From the NCBI RefSeq assembly GCF_016834655.1, contig NZ_JAENHP010000003.1, forward strand, positions 124,001-188,000: 64,000 bases of DNA, read 5' to 3'. The notes under the pieces are model-generated. The model did not search any database. It was given only the letters and a program-made list of their open reading frames with translations, and had not been told where the DNA came from. Source of the stretch: Paractinoplanes ovalisporus. Lineage in GTDB: Bacteria > Actinomycetota > Actinomycetes > Mycobacteriales > Micromonosporaceae. This document shows, in pieces, positions 51,893-60,847 of the stretch. Positions within the stretch are counted from its first letter, which is position 1. Each line of letters begins with the position of its first letter. Made by a program: the position numbers and the translations under genes.

Positions 51893-52084
51893 ATGAGCTT
51901 CACCGACAAGGTCAAGAACGAGGCCGAGGAACTGACCGGCAAGGCCAAGCAGGCCGTGGGACGTGCCACCGACAACGAGCGCCTGGTTGCCGAGGGCGAG
52001 GCTCAGGAGACGGCCGCCCACGCGAAGAAGGCGGGTGAGCACGTCAAGGACGCCGGCAAGGACGTCCGCGACGCGTTCAGCTGA
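51893..52084 (+). CDS. CsbD-like stress protein
   Basis: The 63-residue protein is a CsbD-type helix bundle: FTDKVKNEAEELTGKAKQAV, then GRATDNERLVAEGEAQET and a charged AHAKKAGEHVKDAGKDV tail. CsbD proteins are induced by general stress and are very abundant; the role is unknown. A GGAGG ribosome site stands eight bases upstream. It ends before a strong hairpin. Confidence 0.93.
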   Translation: MSFTDKVKNEAEELTGKAKQAVGRATDNERLVAEGEAQETAAHAKKAGEHVKDAGKDVRDAFS

Positions 52085-52129
52085 CCGGCCCCGAGATTTC
52101 CGAGCGCCAGTCGCGAGGAATCCAAGGAG

Positions 52130-52160
52130 ACGGCCCCCGGGATGATGTCCCGGGGGCCGT
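52130..52160. terminator. Strong bidirectional hairpin between csbD-like and kamA genes
   Basis: ACGGCCCCCGGGA pairs perfectly with TCCCGGGGGCCGT over a five-base loop. It serves both convergent genes. Confidence 0.85.
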
Positions 52161-52169
52161 TCCATGTGC

Positions 52170-53531
52170 TCACGACTGGGCGGACGCCTCCTGCTTGCGC
52201 CACCAGTCCTGACCGGACTGGGGGAGCGTGTCGATCGGGTCGTAGTAGGCGTAGAGCTTGGACAACGCCTCGTCGTCGTTCTGCTCGATCGAGGTGCGGT
52301 AGTTCTTCGTCCAGTACGAGATGCCGTGCTCGCGGTCGTACTCGCTGACCATGTGCACCCAGCGCTTGCCCACGAACGGCACGTCGCAGACGATCCGCGG
52401 GGTGGCGTAGCCCGGCAGGTAGCCCATCATGTCGTGCTGCAGCTGCTGGGCGTGCCACACCGGGACGCGCCAGTGCTCGGCGTTGGGGATCATGTCGCAC
52501 ATGTAGAAGTAGTACGGCAGGATGCCGGCCTCGCCCTGCAGTCCGAAGCACAGGTCGAGCAGGTCGGCCGTGGTCGCGTTGACGCCCCGCATGAGCACGC
52601 CCTGGTTGCGCACGTCGCGCACGCCGACCTCGAGCAGGGTCTGTGCGGCCTGGGCGACCAGCGGGGTCAGCGAGTTCACGTGGTTGACGTGGGTGTGCAC
52701 GGCCAGGTTGACGCCGCGGCGTTGAGCGGTGATGGCGACCCGGTGCAGGCCCTCGACCACGTCAGGCTGCAGCCAGTGCTGGGGCAGGCCCATCAGCGCC
52801 TTGGTGGCCAGGCGGATGTCGCGCACGGTGGGCACCGAGAGCAGACCCATCAGGTACGCCTCGAGCTGCTTCCACGGCACGTTGGCGACGTCGCCGCCGC
52901 TGACCACCACGTCGCGTACGCCGGGGTGGGCCTTGAGATAGGTCAGGTGGGCGTCGTAGCGGTCCACCGGCTTGAGGGTGAGTTTCAGCTTGTCGACCGT
53001 GGGGGTGCTGTTGCCGACCAGGTCCATGCGGGTGCAGTGGCCGCAGTACTGCGGGCAGGTCGACAGCAGCTCGGCCAGCACCTTGGTCGGGTAGCGGTGG
53101 GTCAGGCCCTCGGCGACCCACATGTCGTGCTCGTGCAGCGAGTCGCGGGTGGCGTGCGGGTGTGACGGCCAGTCGAGGTGGCGGTCGGTGGCCACCGGCA
53201 GCATGTAGCGCCGGATCGGGTCGGCGTAGAACGCCTCCGTGTCGGGGGTGCGATCCGGGACCATGGTGTTGAGCATCTGCGGCGGGATCAGCATCGACAT
53301 CGTGGCCAGGCGTTTCTGGTCGGTCTCGAGGTCGGTGTAGAAGCTCTCGTCGAGCAGGTCGCCCATGACGGCGCGCAGCTGCTTGAGGTTCTTGACGCAG
53401 TTGACCCGCTGCCACTGGGCCGACTGCCACTGCTCGGCGGTCACGTCGCGCCACCCGGGGAACCGGGTCCAGTCGGGCTCGACCAGGGTGCGGCGGCGGT
53501 ACTCGTACGGCTGACCGGCGGGCTGGGTCAC
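52170..53531 (-). CDS. kamA: Lysine 2,3-aminomutase (radical SAM, PLP)
   Basis: The 453-residue protein has the radical-SAM cluster Cys159, Cys163 and Cys166 in CPQYCGHC and the lysine-aminomutase body: VVVSGGDVANVPWKQLEAYL, NLAVHTHVNHVNSLTP and QGVLMRGVNA. It converts L-lysine to L-beta-lysine using SAM, a 4Fe-4S cluster and PLP. It is divergent from the kdd-kamDE-kal operon, which supplies the next steps, so lysine degradation is the natural role; beta-lysine for osmoprotection or antibiotic synthesis is an alternative. The GTG start has a GGGAG ribosome site. Confidence 0.93.
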   Translation of the reverse strand: MTQPAGQPYEYRRRTLVEPDWTRFPGWRDVTAEQWQSAQWQRVNCVKNLKQLRAVMGDLLDESFYTDLETDQKRLATMSMLIPPQMLNTMVPDRTPDTEAFYADPIRRYMLPVATDRHLDWPSHPHATRDSLHEHDMWVAEGLTHRYPTKVLAELLSTCPQYCGHCTRMDLVGNSTPTVDKLKLTLKPVDRYDAHLTYLKAHPGVRDVVVSGGDVANVPWKQLEAYLMGLLSVPTVRDIRLATKALMGLPQHWLQPDVVEGLHRVAITAQRRGVNLAVHTHVNHVNSLTPLVAQAAQTLLEVGVRDVRNQGVLMRGVNATTADLLDLCFGLQGEAGILPYYFYMCDMIPNAEHWRVPVWHAQQLQHDMMGYLPGYATPRIVCDVPFVGKRWVHMVSEYDREHGISYWTKNYRTSIEQNDDEALSKLYAYYDPIDTLPQSGQDWWRKQEASAQS

Positions 53532-53573
53532 GGCGGCTCCCTGATCGATCGTTCGGACCAGTCAGACGCTACT

Positions 53574-53622
53574 GGAGAATTTCCGGTCTGGTAAACAGTG
53601 GGCCGGAGGATTTACGGTTTGG
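53574..53622. promoter_or_regulatory. Paired 18-bp direct repeats in the kamA/kdd divergent promoter
   Basis: GGAGAATTTCCGGTCTGG (53574-53591) and GGAGGATTTACGGTTTGG (53605-53622) match at 15 of 18 bases with starts 31 bp apart, about three helical turns. The first lies mostly between kamA -35 TTTACC and -10 TAGCGT. They look like binding sites for one regulator. Confidence 0.62.
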
Positions 53623-53664
53623 ATCCGCGGCGAGCTTCTTGATTTCTTGGTGAGGGTGGGGTTG

Positions 53665-54681
53665 ATGGTGTCTTCTGTCGGTCTTGACCGGGTTCTCGAG
53701 CCGGCCGGGGTGCTGCCGCAGGCGGCCTGGCGACTGGATGCGGCCCCCGAGATCAAAGACGACGAGGTTCGCGTACGGGTGGAGCGCCTGAACCTGGATG
53801 CCGCGAGTTACCGCCAGCTGGCCGAGAAGCACTCCGGCGACGGTGCGGCGATCCGCTCGGAGGTTCTGGCGATCGTCGAGACGCGCGGGAAGATGCACAA
53901 CCCGGTCACCGGTTCCGGCGGCATGCTGATCGGCGTGGTCGACGAGGTGGGCCCGCGCTCGCCGCTGGGTGTCAAGAAGGGCGACCGGGTCGCCACGCTC
54001 GTCTCGCTGACCCTGACCCCGCTGCGGATCACGGACGGCCTGGCGAACTGGGACGGTCGTTCCGAGCAGGTCCCGGCCTCGGGCACCGCCATTCTGTTCG
54101 GCCGCTCCATCGTCGGCGTGCTGCCCGACGATCTGTCCCCGGCGCTGGCCTTGGCCGTCTACGACGTTTGCGGCGCGCCCGCGCTCACTGACCGGATTGT
54201 CCGCGGCTACTCTTCTCCGCGCGTTGCCGTGCTCGGTGGTGCCGGCAAGAGCGGTTCCTTGGCTCTCGCCGCAGCCCGGTTGGCCGGTGCTCGAACAATC
54301 GGACTTGTCCGAAATGAACAGGAGCGAGCGGCGCTGGCCGCGGCCGGCGTGGCCGACGAGGTGGCCATCGCCGACGCCCGTAACCCGGTCGACGTGGCCG
54401 CCGCGGTGGGGGAGCCGGCCACGATCACGGTCGTCTGCGTCGACGTCCCCGGCTGCGAGCACGGCGCGATCCTGGCCACCGCCCCCGGCGGCACCGTGAT
54501 CTTCTTCTCGATGGCGACCAGCTTCCCGGCCGCCGCGCTGGGCGCCGAAGGCCTCGCCGCCGACGTCACGATGCTGATCGGCAACGGGTACGTGCCCGGC
54601 CACGCCGAGTTCGCGGTCGACCTCGTCCGCCGTGTCCCGGCGGTCCGGTCTCTCTTCGAGGCGCGGCTCGCGAGAGACTGA
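53665..54681 (+). CDS. kdd: L-erythro-3,5-diaminohexanoate dehydrogenase
   Basis: The 338-residue protein matches the size of clostridial Kdd (about 343). It has a GroES-like N-terminal half (LDAASYRQL) and a Rossmann domain VAVLGGAGKSGSLALAAARL. It would oxidise 3,5-diaminohexanoate, the KamDE product, to 5-amino-3-oxohexanoate with NAD(P). The ATG at 53665 has a GAGGGTGGGG ribosome site. The family call rests on similarity plus the neighbouring kam genes. The next gene starts five bases after its stop. Confidence 0.9.
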   Translation: MVSSVGLDRVLEPAGVLPQAAWRLDAAPEIKDDEVRVRVERLNLDAASYRQLAEKHSGDGAAIRSEVLAIVETRGKMHNPVTGSGGMLIGVVDEVGPRSPLGVKKGDRVATLVSLTLTPLRITDGLANWDGRSEQVPASGTAILFGRSIVGVLPDDLSPALALAVYDVCGAPALTDRIVRGYSSPRVAVLGGAGKSGSLALAAARLAGARTIGLVRNEQERAALAAAGVADEVAIADARNPVDVAAAVGEPATITVVCVDVPGCEHGAILATAPGGTVIFFSMATSFPAAALGAEGLAADVTMLIGNGYVPGHAEFAVDLVRRVPAVRSLFEARLARD

Positions 54682-54686
54682 CGCCC

Positions 54687-56201
54687 ATGACTGAGGTGCT
54701 TTACACCCACGGCCGCTTCTACTCCGCCGCCGACCCGCGGGCCACCGCCATGCTGGTCCGCGACGGAAGGATCGCCTGGCTCGGCGACAGCGGCGACGCC
54801 CCGCGGGCCGACCGGACCGTCGAGCTGGACAACGGCCTGGTCACCCCGGCCTTTGTCGACGCCCACCAGCACGCCACCGATACCGGCCTGGCCATCGACG
54901 GGCTCGACCTGTCCGCCGTCCGTGACCGGAGCGAGCTGCTGGACGCGGTCGCCGCCTTCGCCTCGACCCGGGCGCCCGAGGCCGTCGTGCACGGTCACGG
55001 CTGGGACGAGTCGACCTGGGCCGACCAGACGCTGCCGACCGCGGGCGAGCTCGACCGTGCCGCCGGGGGCCGCCGGGTCTACCTGTCGCAGGCGTCGGTG
55101 CATTCCGCCCTCACCTCACCGGCACTGCTCGCCGCGGCCGGACTCCCGACGGGCGAGAGCCTGGTCAAGGAGGAACAGCACCACGCCGTACGGGCCATCG
55201 CCCTCAACGACCTCACGCCGGCGCAACGCACCACCGCGCAGCGGGCCGCCCTGGCCAAGGCCGCGTCGCTGGGCATCGCCGCCGTGCACGAGTGCGGCGG
55301 CCCCGGCACGTCCAGCGAGGCCGACCTCACCTCGGTGCTCGCGCTCAGCGGTCAGGGCCTGCCGCAGGTGTTCGGCTACTGGGGTGAGCTGGGCGGGGCG
55401 CTGAAGGCCAAGGAACTGGGCGCGGTCGGCGCGGCCGGTGACCTGTACGCGGACGGCGCTCTCGGGTCCAGCACCGCCCACGTCCGCTCGGAGTATTCCA
55501 CCGGCGGGTGCGGCGAGGCCTTCGTGAGCGCGTCCCAGGCCGCCGACCACCTGATCGACTGCATCACCGTCGGCGTGCAGGGCGGTTTCCACGCGATCGG
55601 CGACGCCGCGATCGAGACCGTCCTGGAGGGGTTCGCGCTGGCCGCCAAGTCGGTCGGCGTCGACGCCGTGCGCGAGGGCCGGCACCGCATCGAGCACGTC
55701 GAGCTGATCGACAAGGCGATGATCGCCCGGATGGTCGAGTTCGGGGTGATCGCCTCGGTGCAGCCGGTCTTCGACGAGCTGTGGGGCGGCCCCGACCGCA
55801 TGTACGCGCAGCGCCTCGGCGTCGAGCGGGCGATGGCGTCCAACCCGATCGGCGCCATGCACGCCACCGGGGTGCAGCTGGCCTTCGGTTCCGACTCGCC
55901 GGTGACGCCGCTCGACCCGTGGGCGGTCGTGGTGGCGGCCGCGGCCCCGCGCAACCCGGTCTACCGGATGAACGTGCGGGCGGCGTTCGCGGCCTCGACC
56001 AGCGGCGGTTGGCGGGCGGCTCTGGTCGACGACGCGGGGGTGCTGGCACCGGGCAAGTCGGCCACCTTCGCCGTCTGGGACACCCCGGGCGGCGTCCGGG
56101 CCGGTCTGCCCGACCTGCTGCCCGACGTGGAGGGCGTGGCCCCGGCGCGGCCGGTGTGCCGGCGGACGGTCCTGCACGGGCAAACGATCTACGAAGTCTG
56201 A
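54687..56201 (+). CDS. Amidohydrolase family 3 (YtcJ-like)
   Basis: The 504-residue protein has an urease-type barrel: VDAHQHATDTGL supplies the first metal His pair, HGHGWDESTW is the YtcJ-type block, then FHAIGDAAIETVLEGF, RIEHVELIDKAMI and AFGSDSPVTPLDPW with the late Asp. It hydrolyses an amide or cyclic amide in the cytoplasm. Between kdd and kamD it occupies the place where a clostridial cluster would have kce. Hydrolysis of an N-acyl lysine or a lactam of an aminohexanoate is conceivable, but that is speculation. Spacing of 5 and 16 bases shows it is in the operon. Confidence 0.88.
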   Translation: MTEVLYTHGRFYSAADPRATAMLVRDGRIAWLGDSGDAPRADRTVELDNGLVTPAFVDAHQHATDTGLAIDGLDLSAVRDRSELLDAVAAFASTRAPEAVVHGHGWDESTWADQTLPTAGELDRAAGGRRVYLSQASVHSALTSPALLAAAGLPTGESLVKEEQHHAVRAIALNDLTPAQRTTAQRAALAKAASLGIAAVHECGGPGTSSEADLTSVLALSGQGLPQVFGYWGELGGALKAKELGAVGAAGDLYADGALGSSTAHVRSEYSTGGCGEAFVSASQAADHLIDCITVGVQGGFHAIGDAAIETVLEGFALAAKSVGVDAVREGRHRIEHVELIDKAMIARMVEFGVIASVQPVFDELWGGPDRMYAQRLGVERAMASNPIGAMHATGVQLAFGSDSPVTPLDPWAVVVAAAAPRNPVYRMNVRAAFAASTSGGWRAALVDDAGVLAPGKSATFAVWDTPGGVRAGLPDLLPDVEGVAPARPVCRRTVLHGQTIYEV

Positions 56202-56217
56202 CGACGAGGAGCTGAGG

Positions 56218-57774
56218 GTGGCGGGGAAGCTGGATCTGGACCCGCGGACGGTGCGCACAGCGCGCCGGCTCGCGGCCAGGGCGGGGCAGCCGGTGGTCGA
56301 CCTGGCCCGCTCGCACACCACCGTGTCGGTGGAGCGGGCGGTGCTGCGGCTGGCCGGGGTGCACGGGGCCGACCAGGACGGCATCCCCTGGGTGAACCGC
56401 CTGGTGGACGCCGTGCGGGCCGACGTCGGGCTCGGGCACGGCGTCGCGGTCCCGGTGTTCCACGCGATGCGGAGCACCGGCGTTGACGACATCACCGTGC
56501 TCGCGCAGAAGGCCGCCGCGGGTGCGGTCCGGTTCGACCTGCCCTCCACCCGGGCCGAGTCCACTGCGGCCCGCCGTGCCGCCCGGTCCCAGGCCGGCGC
56601 CGGTCTCAAGGTCGTGGACCGGCGGCGGCGGGAACGCGACCGGCTGATCAAACGGTTCGGAGATCCCCGGCAGCGGCCCTGGATCTATCTGATCGTCGCC
56701 ACCGGGGACATCTACGAGGACATCCCGCAGGCCCAGGCGGCCGCCCGGGCCGGGGCCGACGTGATCGCGGTGATCCGCTCGACCGGGCAGTCGCTGCTCG
56801 ACTACGTGCCCGAGGGCGCCACCCGCGAGGGCTTCGCCGGCACGTACGCCACCCAGGAGAACTTCCGGCTCATGCGGGCCGCCCTGGACGAGACGTCGAA
56901 GGAGCTCGGCCGGTACGTGCGGCTGACCAACTACGCGTCGGGGCTGTGCATGCCCGAGATCGCCGCCCTGGCCGGGATGGAACGCCTCGACATGATGCTC
57001 AACGACAGCATGTACGGCATCCTGTTCCGCGACATCAACCCGATCCGTACCTTCGTCGACCAGCGGTTCTCGCGGCAGGTCCACGCCCGCGCCGGCATCA
57101 TCATCAACACCGGCGAGGACAACTACCTGACCACCGCCGACGCCGTCGAGGCGGCCCACACGGTGACGGTGTCGCAGCTGCTCAACGAGTTCTTCGCCCA
57201 CGAGGCCGGGCTCGAGGACTGGCAGCTCGGCCTCGGCCACGCCTTCGAGATCAACCCGGATCTGCCCGAGTCGTTCCGCCTCGAACTCGCCCACGCGCTG
57301 CTGGCCCGTGAACTGTTCCCGGACGCGCCGCTGAAATGGATGCCGCCGACCAAGCACATGACCGGCGACGTGTTCCGCGGCAACCTGCTCGACGGGTTCT
57401 TCAACCTGGTCGGGGCGCTCACCGGGCAGGGCATCCTGCTCGTCGGCATGATGACCGAGGCCGTCGTCACGCCGTGGCTGTCCGACCGTGACGTGGCCCT
57501 GCAGAACGTGCGCTACGTGCTCAACGGCGCCGGCAGCCTGCACGAGGACTTCGTCCCGGCCCCCGGCGGATTCATCCAGAGCCGCGCCCACCATGTGCTG
57601 TCCGAGGCGATCGAGCTGCTCGAGAAGATCGTCGACGACTCGCTGCTCGACGCCATCGCCGACGGCACCTTCGGGATCATGAAACGGCCGGCCGACCGGG
57701 GCAAGGGCCTCGACGGCGTCGCGAAACACGACGAGGACTACTACAACCCCGTCACGGAGGCGCTGGAACAGTGA
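56218..57774 (+). CDS. kamD: Lysine 5,6-aminomutase alpha subunit
   Basis: The 518-residue protein is the KamD type throughout: DITVLAQKAAAGAVRFDLPS, YLIVATGDIYEDIPQAQAAA, STGQSLLDYVPEGATREGF, YASGLCMPEIAALAGMERLD and WMPPTKHMTGDVFRGNLLDG. With KamE it forms the PLP- and adenosylcobalamin-dependent mutase that moves the terminal amino group of beta-lysine (or D-lysine) from C6 to C5. A GAGGAGCTGAGG ribosome region precedes the GTG. The stop overlaps kamE by four bases. Confidence 0.95.
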   Translation: MAGKLDLDPRTVRTARRLAARAGQPVVDLARSHTTVSVERAVLRLAGVHGADQDGIPWVNRLVDAVRADVGLGHGVAVPVFHAMRSTGVDDITVLAQKAAAGAVRFDLPSTRAESTAARRAARSQAGAGLKVVDRRRRERDRLIKRFGDPRQRPWIYLIVATGDIYEDIPQAQAAARAGADVIAVIRSTGQSLLDYVPEGATREGFAGTYATQENFRLMRAALDETSKELGRYVRLTNYASGLCMPEIAALAGMERLDMMLNDSMYGILFRDINPIRTFVDQRFSRQVHARAGIIINTGEDNYLTTADAVEAAHTVTVSQLLNEFFAHEAGLEDWQLGLGHAFEINPDLPESFRLELAHALLARELFPDAPLKWMPPTKHMTGDVFRGNLLDGFFNLVGALTGQGILLVGMMTEAVVTPWLSDRDVALQNVRYVLNGAGSLHEDFVPAPGGFIQSRAHHVLSEAIELLEKIVDDSLLDAIADGTFGIMKRPADRGKGLDGVAKHDEDYYNPVTEALEQ

Positions 57775-58511
57775 GCATCATTCGCCCGTACGGGGATACG
57801 ACCGGCGACGGCATGGTCCAGCTGTCGTTCACGCTGCCCGTCCCGCACGACAAGCGGGCCGAGGGCGCCGCGGTGCAGCTCGCCAACAAGATGGGCATGG
57901 ACCCGGCCCTGCTCGTGCACGCCAAGCAGATGGGCGACGGGTTCACGTTCTTCGTCGTCTACGGCAAGGTCAACCACCTCGTGGACACCGACCAGGTGCA
58001 GGTCGTCGAGCGTGACTTCCCGCTGCTGAGCGCCACGGAGGTCAACGCGGCCATCAAGCGGCGGCTGCGGCGGCGGCTCAACGTGGTCGGGGCCTGCATC
58101 GGCACCGACGCCCACACCGTCGGCATCGACGCCATCCTCAACCTCAAGGGGATCGCGGGGGAGAAGGGGCTGGAGTACTACAGCGAGCTGTCGGTGACGA
58201 ACATGGGCGCCCAGGTCTCGGTGCCGGAGCTGGTCGAGACCGCCCGGGAGCGCAAGGCCGACGCGGTGCTCGTCTCCCAGGTCGTCACCCAGCGTGACGC
58301 CCACCTGCAGAACACCCGCGCCATGTCGGCCGCCTTCCGGGAGGCCCTGCCGGTCGGCAAACGACCGCTTCTGATCGTCGGCGGGCCGCGCTTCGACGAG
58401 CTGATGGCCGACGACCTCGGCGTCGACCGGATCTTCACCCGCGGCACGACACCCCGCGAAGTCGCCTCCTACCTCGTCCATGCCCTAGCCGCCGGGAGCC
58501 CCACTAAATGA
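57771..58511 (+). CDS. kamE: Lysine 5,6-aminomutase beta subunit (B12-binding)
   Basis: The 246-residue subunit has a dimerisation/PLP-proximal N-domain and a B12-binding domain with DAHTVG (Asp113, His115, Gly118) as the base-off cobalamin site. Lys126 stands 11 residues after His115, the same spacing as His133 and the PLP-linking Lys144 of the clostridial enzyme, so the PLP Schiff base is expected there. Later [18 protein letters not shown] closes the Rossmann domain. The start is GTG in a GTGA overlap with kamD. Confidence 0.95.
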   Translation: MSIIRPYGDTTGDGMVQLSFTLPVPHDKRAEGAAVQLANKMGMDPALLVHAKQMGDGFTFFVVYGKVNHLVDTDQVQVVERDFPLLSATEVNAAIKRRLRRRLNVVGACIGTDAHTVGIDAILNLKGIAGEKGLEYYSELSVTNMGAQVSVPELVETARERKADAVLVSQVVTQRDAHLQNTRAMSAAFREALPVGKRPLLIVGGPRFDELMADDLGVDRIFTRGTTPREVASYLVHALAAGSPTK

Positions 58512-58873
58512 TCACCGTGACCCACCGCCGGTACGTCCCCTACTCGCACGCCCACTACGCGGGCAACCTGGTCGACGGCGCCTACTCGCTCGGCCTGTTC
58601 GGCGACGTCGCGACCGAGGTCTGCATCCAGCTCGACGGCGACGAGGGCCTGTTCGCCTCCTACGACGACGTGCAGTTCAAGGCCCCGATCCAGGCCGGTG
58701 ACATCCTCGAGATCGTCGCCACCGTCGTGCACATGGGCACCCGCTCCCGCAAGATCGAGTTCGCGTCGCGGGTTGTGGCCCGGGGCACGGGTGGGTCGGC
58801 CGCTTCCGTTCTGGACGAGCCGATCGTCGCGGTGACCGCCACGGGCACGGTCGTCGTACCCCCCAAACCGTGA
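58508..58873 (+). CDS. kal: 3-aminobutyryl-CoA ammonia-lyase (hotdog fold)
   Basis: The 121-residue hotdog protein has [20 protein letters not shown] near the start, [20 protein letters not shown] in the middle and [14 protein letters not shown] on the late strand, as in Kal of lysine-fermenting bacteria. It removes ammonia from 3-aminobutyryl-CoA to give crotonyl-CoA. The overlap ATGA with kamE and GTGA with the next gene shows tight coupling. Related hotdog dehydratases exist, so the context carries much of the call. Confidence 0.88.
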   Translation: MITVTHRRYVPYSHAHYAGNLVDGAYSLGLFGDVATEVCIQLDGDEGLFASYDDVQFKAPIQAGDILEIVATVVHMGTRSRKIEFASRVVARGTGGSAASVLDEPIVAVTATGTVVVPPKP

Positions 58874-60120
58874 CGACCGCCGTGTGCGTGGACGTCGGAT
58901 CCACGTACACCAAAGCGGCTCTGATCGACCTCGACGCGGGCGTGCTGGTGCGCCGGGCCGAGGTGCCGACCACCTCCGGCAGCGACGTGCTGACCGGACT
59001 CGATCAGGCCGTGGCCGAGGTCGGCGGCGGCGACCGGCTCTATGTGTGCTCGTCGGCCGGGGGAGGGCTGCGGCTGGCCGTGGTCGGCTACGAGTCGCTG
59101 GTCACCGCCGAGGCCGGCCACCGGGTCGGGCTGTCCGCCGGCGCCCGCGTGGTGCACGTGGCGGCCGGGCCCCTCGACGGTGGCGGCATCACGGCGCTGC
59201 GCGAGAGCCGACCGGACGTGATCCTGCTGGTCGGCGGCACCGACGGCGGCGACGGTGAGGTGCTGCTGCACAACGCGCACCGGCTGGCGACCTCCCGGCT
59301 GCGCGTGCCGGTGGTGGTGGCGGGCAACGCGGACGTACGGGATGAGGCCGCGGCCCGCCTGACCGGGCGCCGCGTTCCGGTGACCGTCACGGGCAACGTG
59401 CTGCCCCGCATCGGCGAGCTCGACCCCGGCCCGGCGCGCGCGGCCATCCGGTCGGTGTTCCTGCGCCACGTGATCGGCGGCAAGAAACTGTCCAGGGGGC
59501 CGCGGTTCGCGTCGCTGGTGCGGGCGGCCACCCCCGACGCCGTTCTGGCCGGAGTGGAGCTCCTGGCCGACCTGACGGGGTACGGCGTGCTGGTCGTGGA
59601 CGTCGGCGGCGCGACCACCGACGTGTACTCGGCGCTGGTGCCCGACGCGGAGGCCGAGACCGGACCGCGGCGCGACGTGGCGGGGACGCTGTGGCGCTCC
59701 AGAACTGTGGAGGGTGATCTCGGCGTCGCTGTCGGTGCCGACGGGACCCGGGCCGCCGCGGCCGCCGAGAAGTTGGCACTTTCGGAAACCGGACACCGCT
59801 CAAGTGACGTTGCGTTAGCCGCCGCGGCGGCCACGGTCGCGCTGCGCAGGCACGCGCGCGGTCACTCGTCCGCTCCTGGTCAGCCCCGCACGGGTGGGCG
59901 CGACCTGCGCGACGTCCGGCTCGTGGTCGGATCGGGCGGGGTTCTGCGGCACGGCGGCGGCGCGTATGTGCTGGACGCGGTGCTGTCGGATCATGCCGGC
60001 GGCTGGGCCGCCCCCACCTCGGCCCGCGCGGTGATCGACTCGCGCTACGTGCTGGCCGCCGCCGGCCTGTTGTCTATCGATCATCGTCACGCCGCGGCGG
60101 CGCTGGTGAACAGCCTGTAG
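58870..60120 (+). CDS. MutL/GlmL-type reactivating ATPase for the B12 aminomutase
   Basis: The 416-residue protein is an actin-fold (ASKHA) ATPase: [18 protein letters not shown] at the start, [50 protein letters not shown] and [12 protein letters not shown]. It matches GlmL/MutL proteins next to glutamate and ornithine mutases, thought to replace damaged cobalamin. Here it closes the kamDE-kal operon with a GTGA overlap, so it should reactivate KamDE. Clostridial clusters use KamB and KamC instead. About 25 residues near 335-360 are low-complexity. Confidence 0.9.
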   Translation: MTTAVCVDVGSTYTKAALIDLDAGVLVRRAEVPTTSGSDVLTGLDQAVAEVGGGDRLYVCSSAGGGLRLAVVGYESLVTAEAGHRVGLSAGARVVHVAAGPLDGGGITALRESRPDVILLVGGTDGGDGEVLLHNAHRLATSRLRVPVVVAGNADVRDEAAARLTGRRVPVTVTGNVLPRIGELDPGPARAAIRSVFLRHVIGGKKLSRGPRFASLVRAATPDAVLAGVELLADLTGYGVLVVDVGGATTDVYSALVPDAEAETGPRRDVAGTLWRSRTVEGDLGVAVGADGTRAAAAAEKLALSETGHRSSDVALAAAAATVALRRHARGHSSAPGQPRTGGRDLRDVRLVVGSGGVLRHGGGAYVLDAVLSDHAGGWAAPTSARAVIDSRYVLAAAGLLSIDHRHAAAALVNSL

Positions 60121-60847
60121 CCCGAACGGGTACCGGACATGACACGCCGAGGAACGCGACACGCCCGGCAGCGGGGACGCCGGTTGACAGGACCGCGGGG
60201 GACGGACGTACCGTCGTCGAATCCTGAGCACGGCGAGCGGCACTGTTCGCTTCGTTCCTCCACCCACTGGCCCGCAGTCCTCGCAGGGGTCGCGCGTTCA
60301 GCCAGGTCCAGGGGGTGGGGGTCGGCGGGGCGGCGCGGACCGGTCGCGCCCGAGTGGGCCCGAGGACAGAACGGCGCCAGTAGACAACGGCGTGACCCGC
60401 GCAGCCGGCGCGGAGCGCGTCGGTCCGAAGGCGACCGCGACCTCCGTACGGCCCACCGGCCGTGCCCCGGATGGCAGAAAGCACGCGAGGCGCGACCGTT
60501 CCCCGGTCGCGCTTCGCTTTGCCCGGGCGTCGCCCTTTGGCTTTTGCGCTTCCGCGTTGCGTCTCGGCTCGGGGGCTTCGGCTGTCGCCTTTGGCTTTGG
60601 CTTTCGGGCTTCGGCTCTTGGGCGCAACCGCTCACGCAGGTCGCCGTGGTGGGTTTCGCGTTCTGGACGCGCAGCGGCCAGCGAAGCCCGCCGCGGTCCC
60701 CGCGGGAGCGACGGCCCGTACGCACCACCCCGCTGGGACATCCGGCTCTTGATCTTTCTCTCTCGTCGTTCGATTGTTCTCTTATCGATGCACTCTCCGC
60801 CCGCACTGTCCGTTTGTGGCCAGAGGGCGCCAGGTAGCCTCTCGCGG
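60121..60847. other. 727-bp region without a recognisable gene; low-complexity right half
   Basis: No reading frame on either strand looks coding. A TTGACA sits at 60184. Around 60525-60625 the plus strand has recurring CTTTGGCTT, TTCGGCTT and GCTTCGG words of lower GC, an imperfect 6-9-bp repeat. A hairpin lies at 60490-60512. The -10 TAGCCT at 60835-60840 serves the lnt gene. A non-coding RNA or decayed gene is possible. Confidence 0.5.
60490..60512. terminator. Hairpin, possible terminator in the kam/lnt gap
   Basis: GCGCGACCG pairs with CGGTCGCGC over a five-base loop. It is far (370 bases) from the MutL-like stop, so it may end a separate small transcript instead. Confidence 0.5.

Noticed and set aside
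53532-56217. Adenosylcobalamin riboswitch before the B12-dependent mutase genes
   Set aside because: I looked for a B12-box-like stretch upstream of kdd and kamD and found none; the gaps are 133 and 16 bases, too short for the element.
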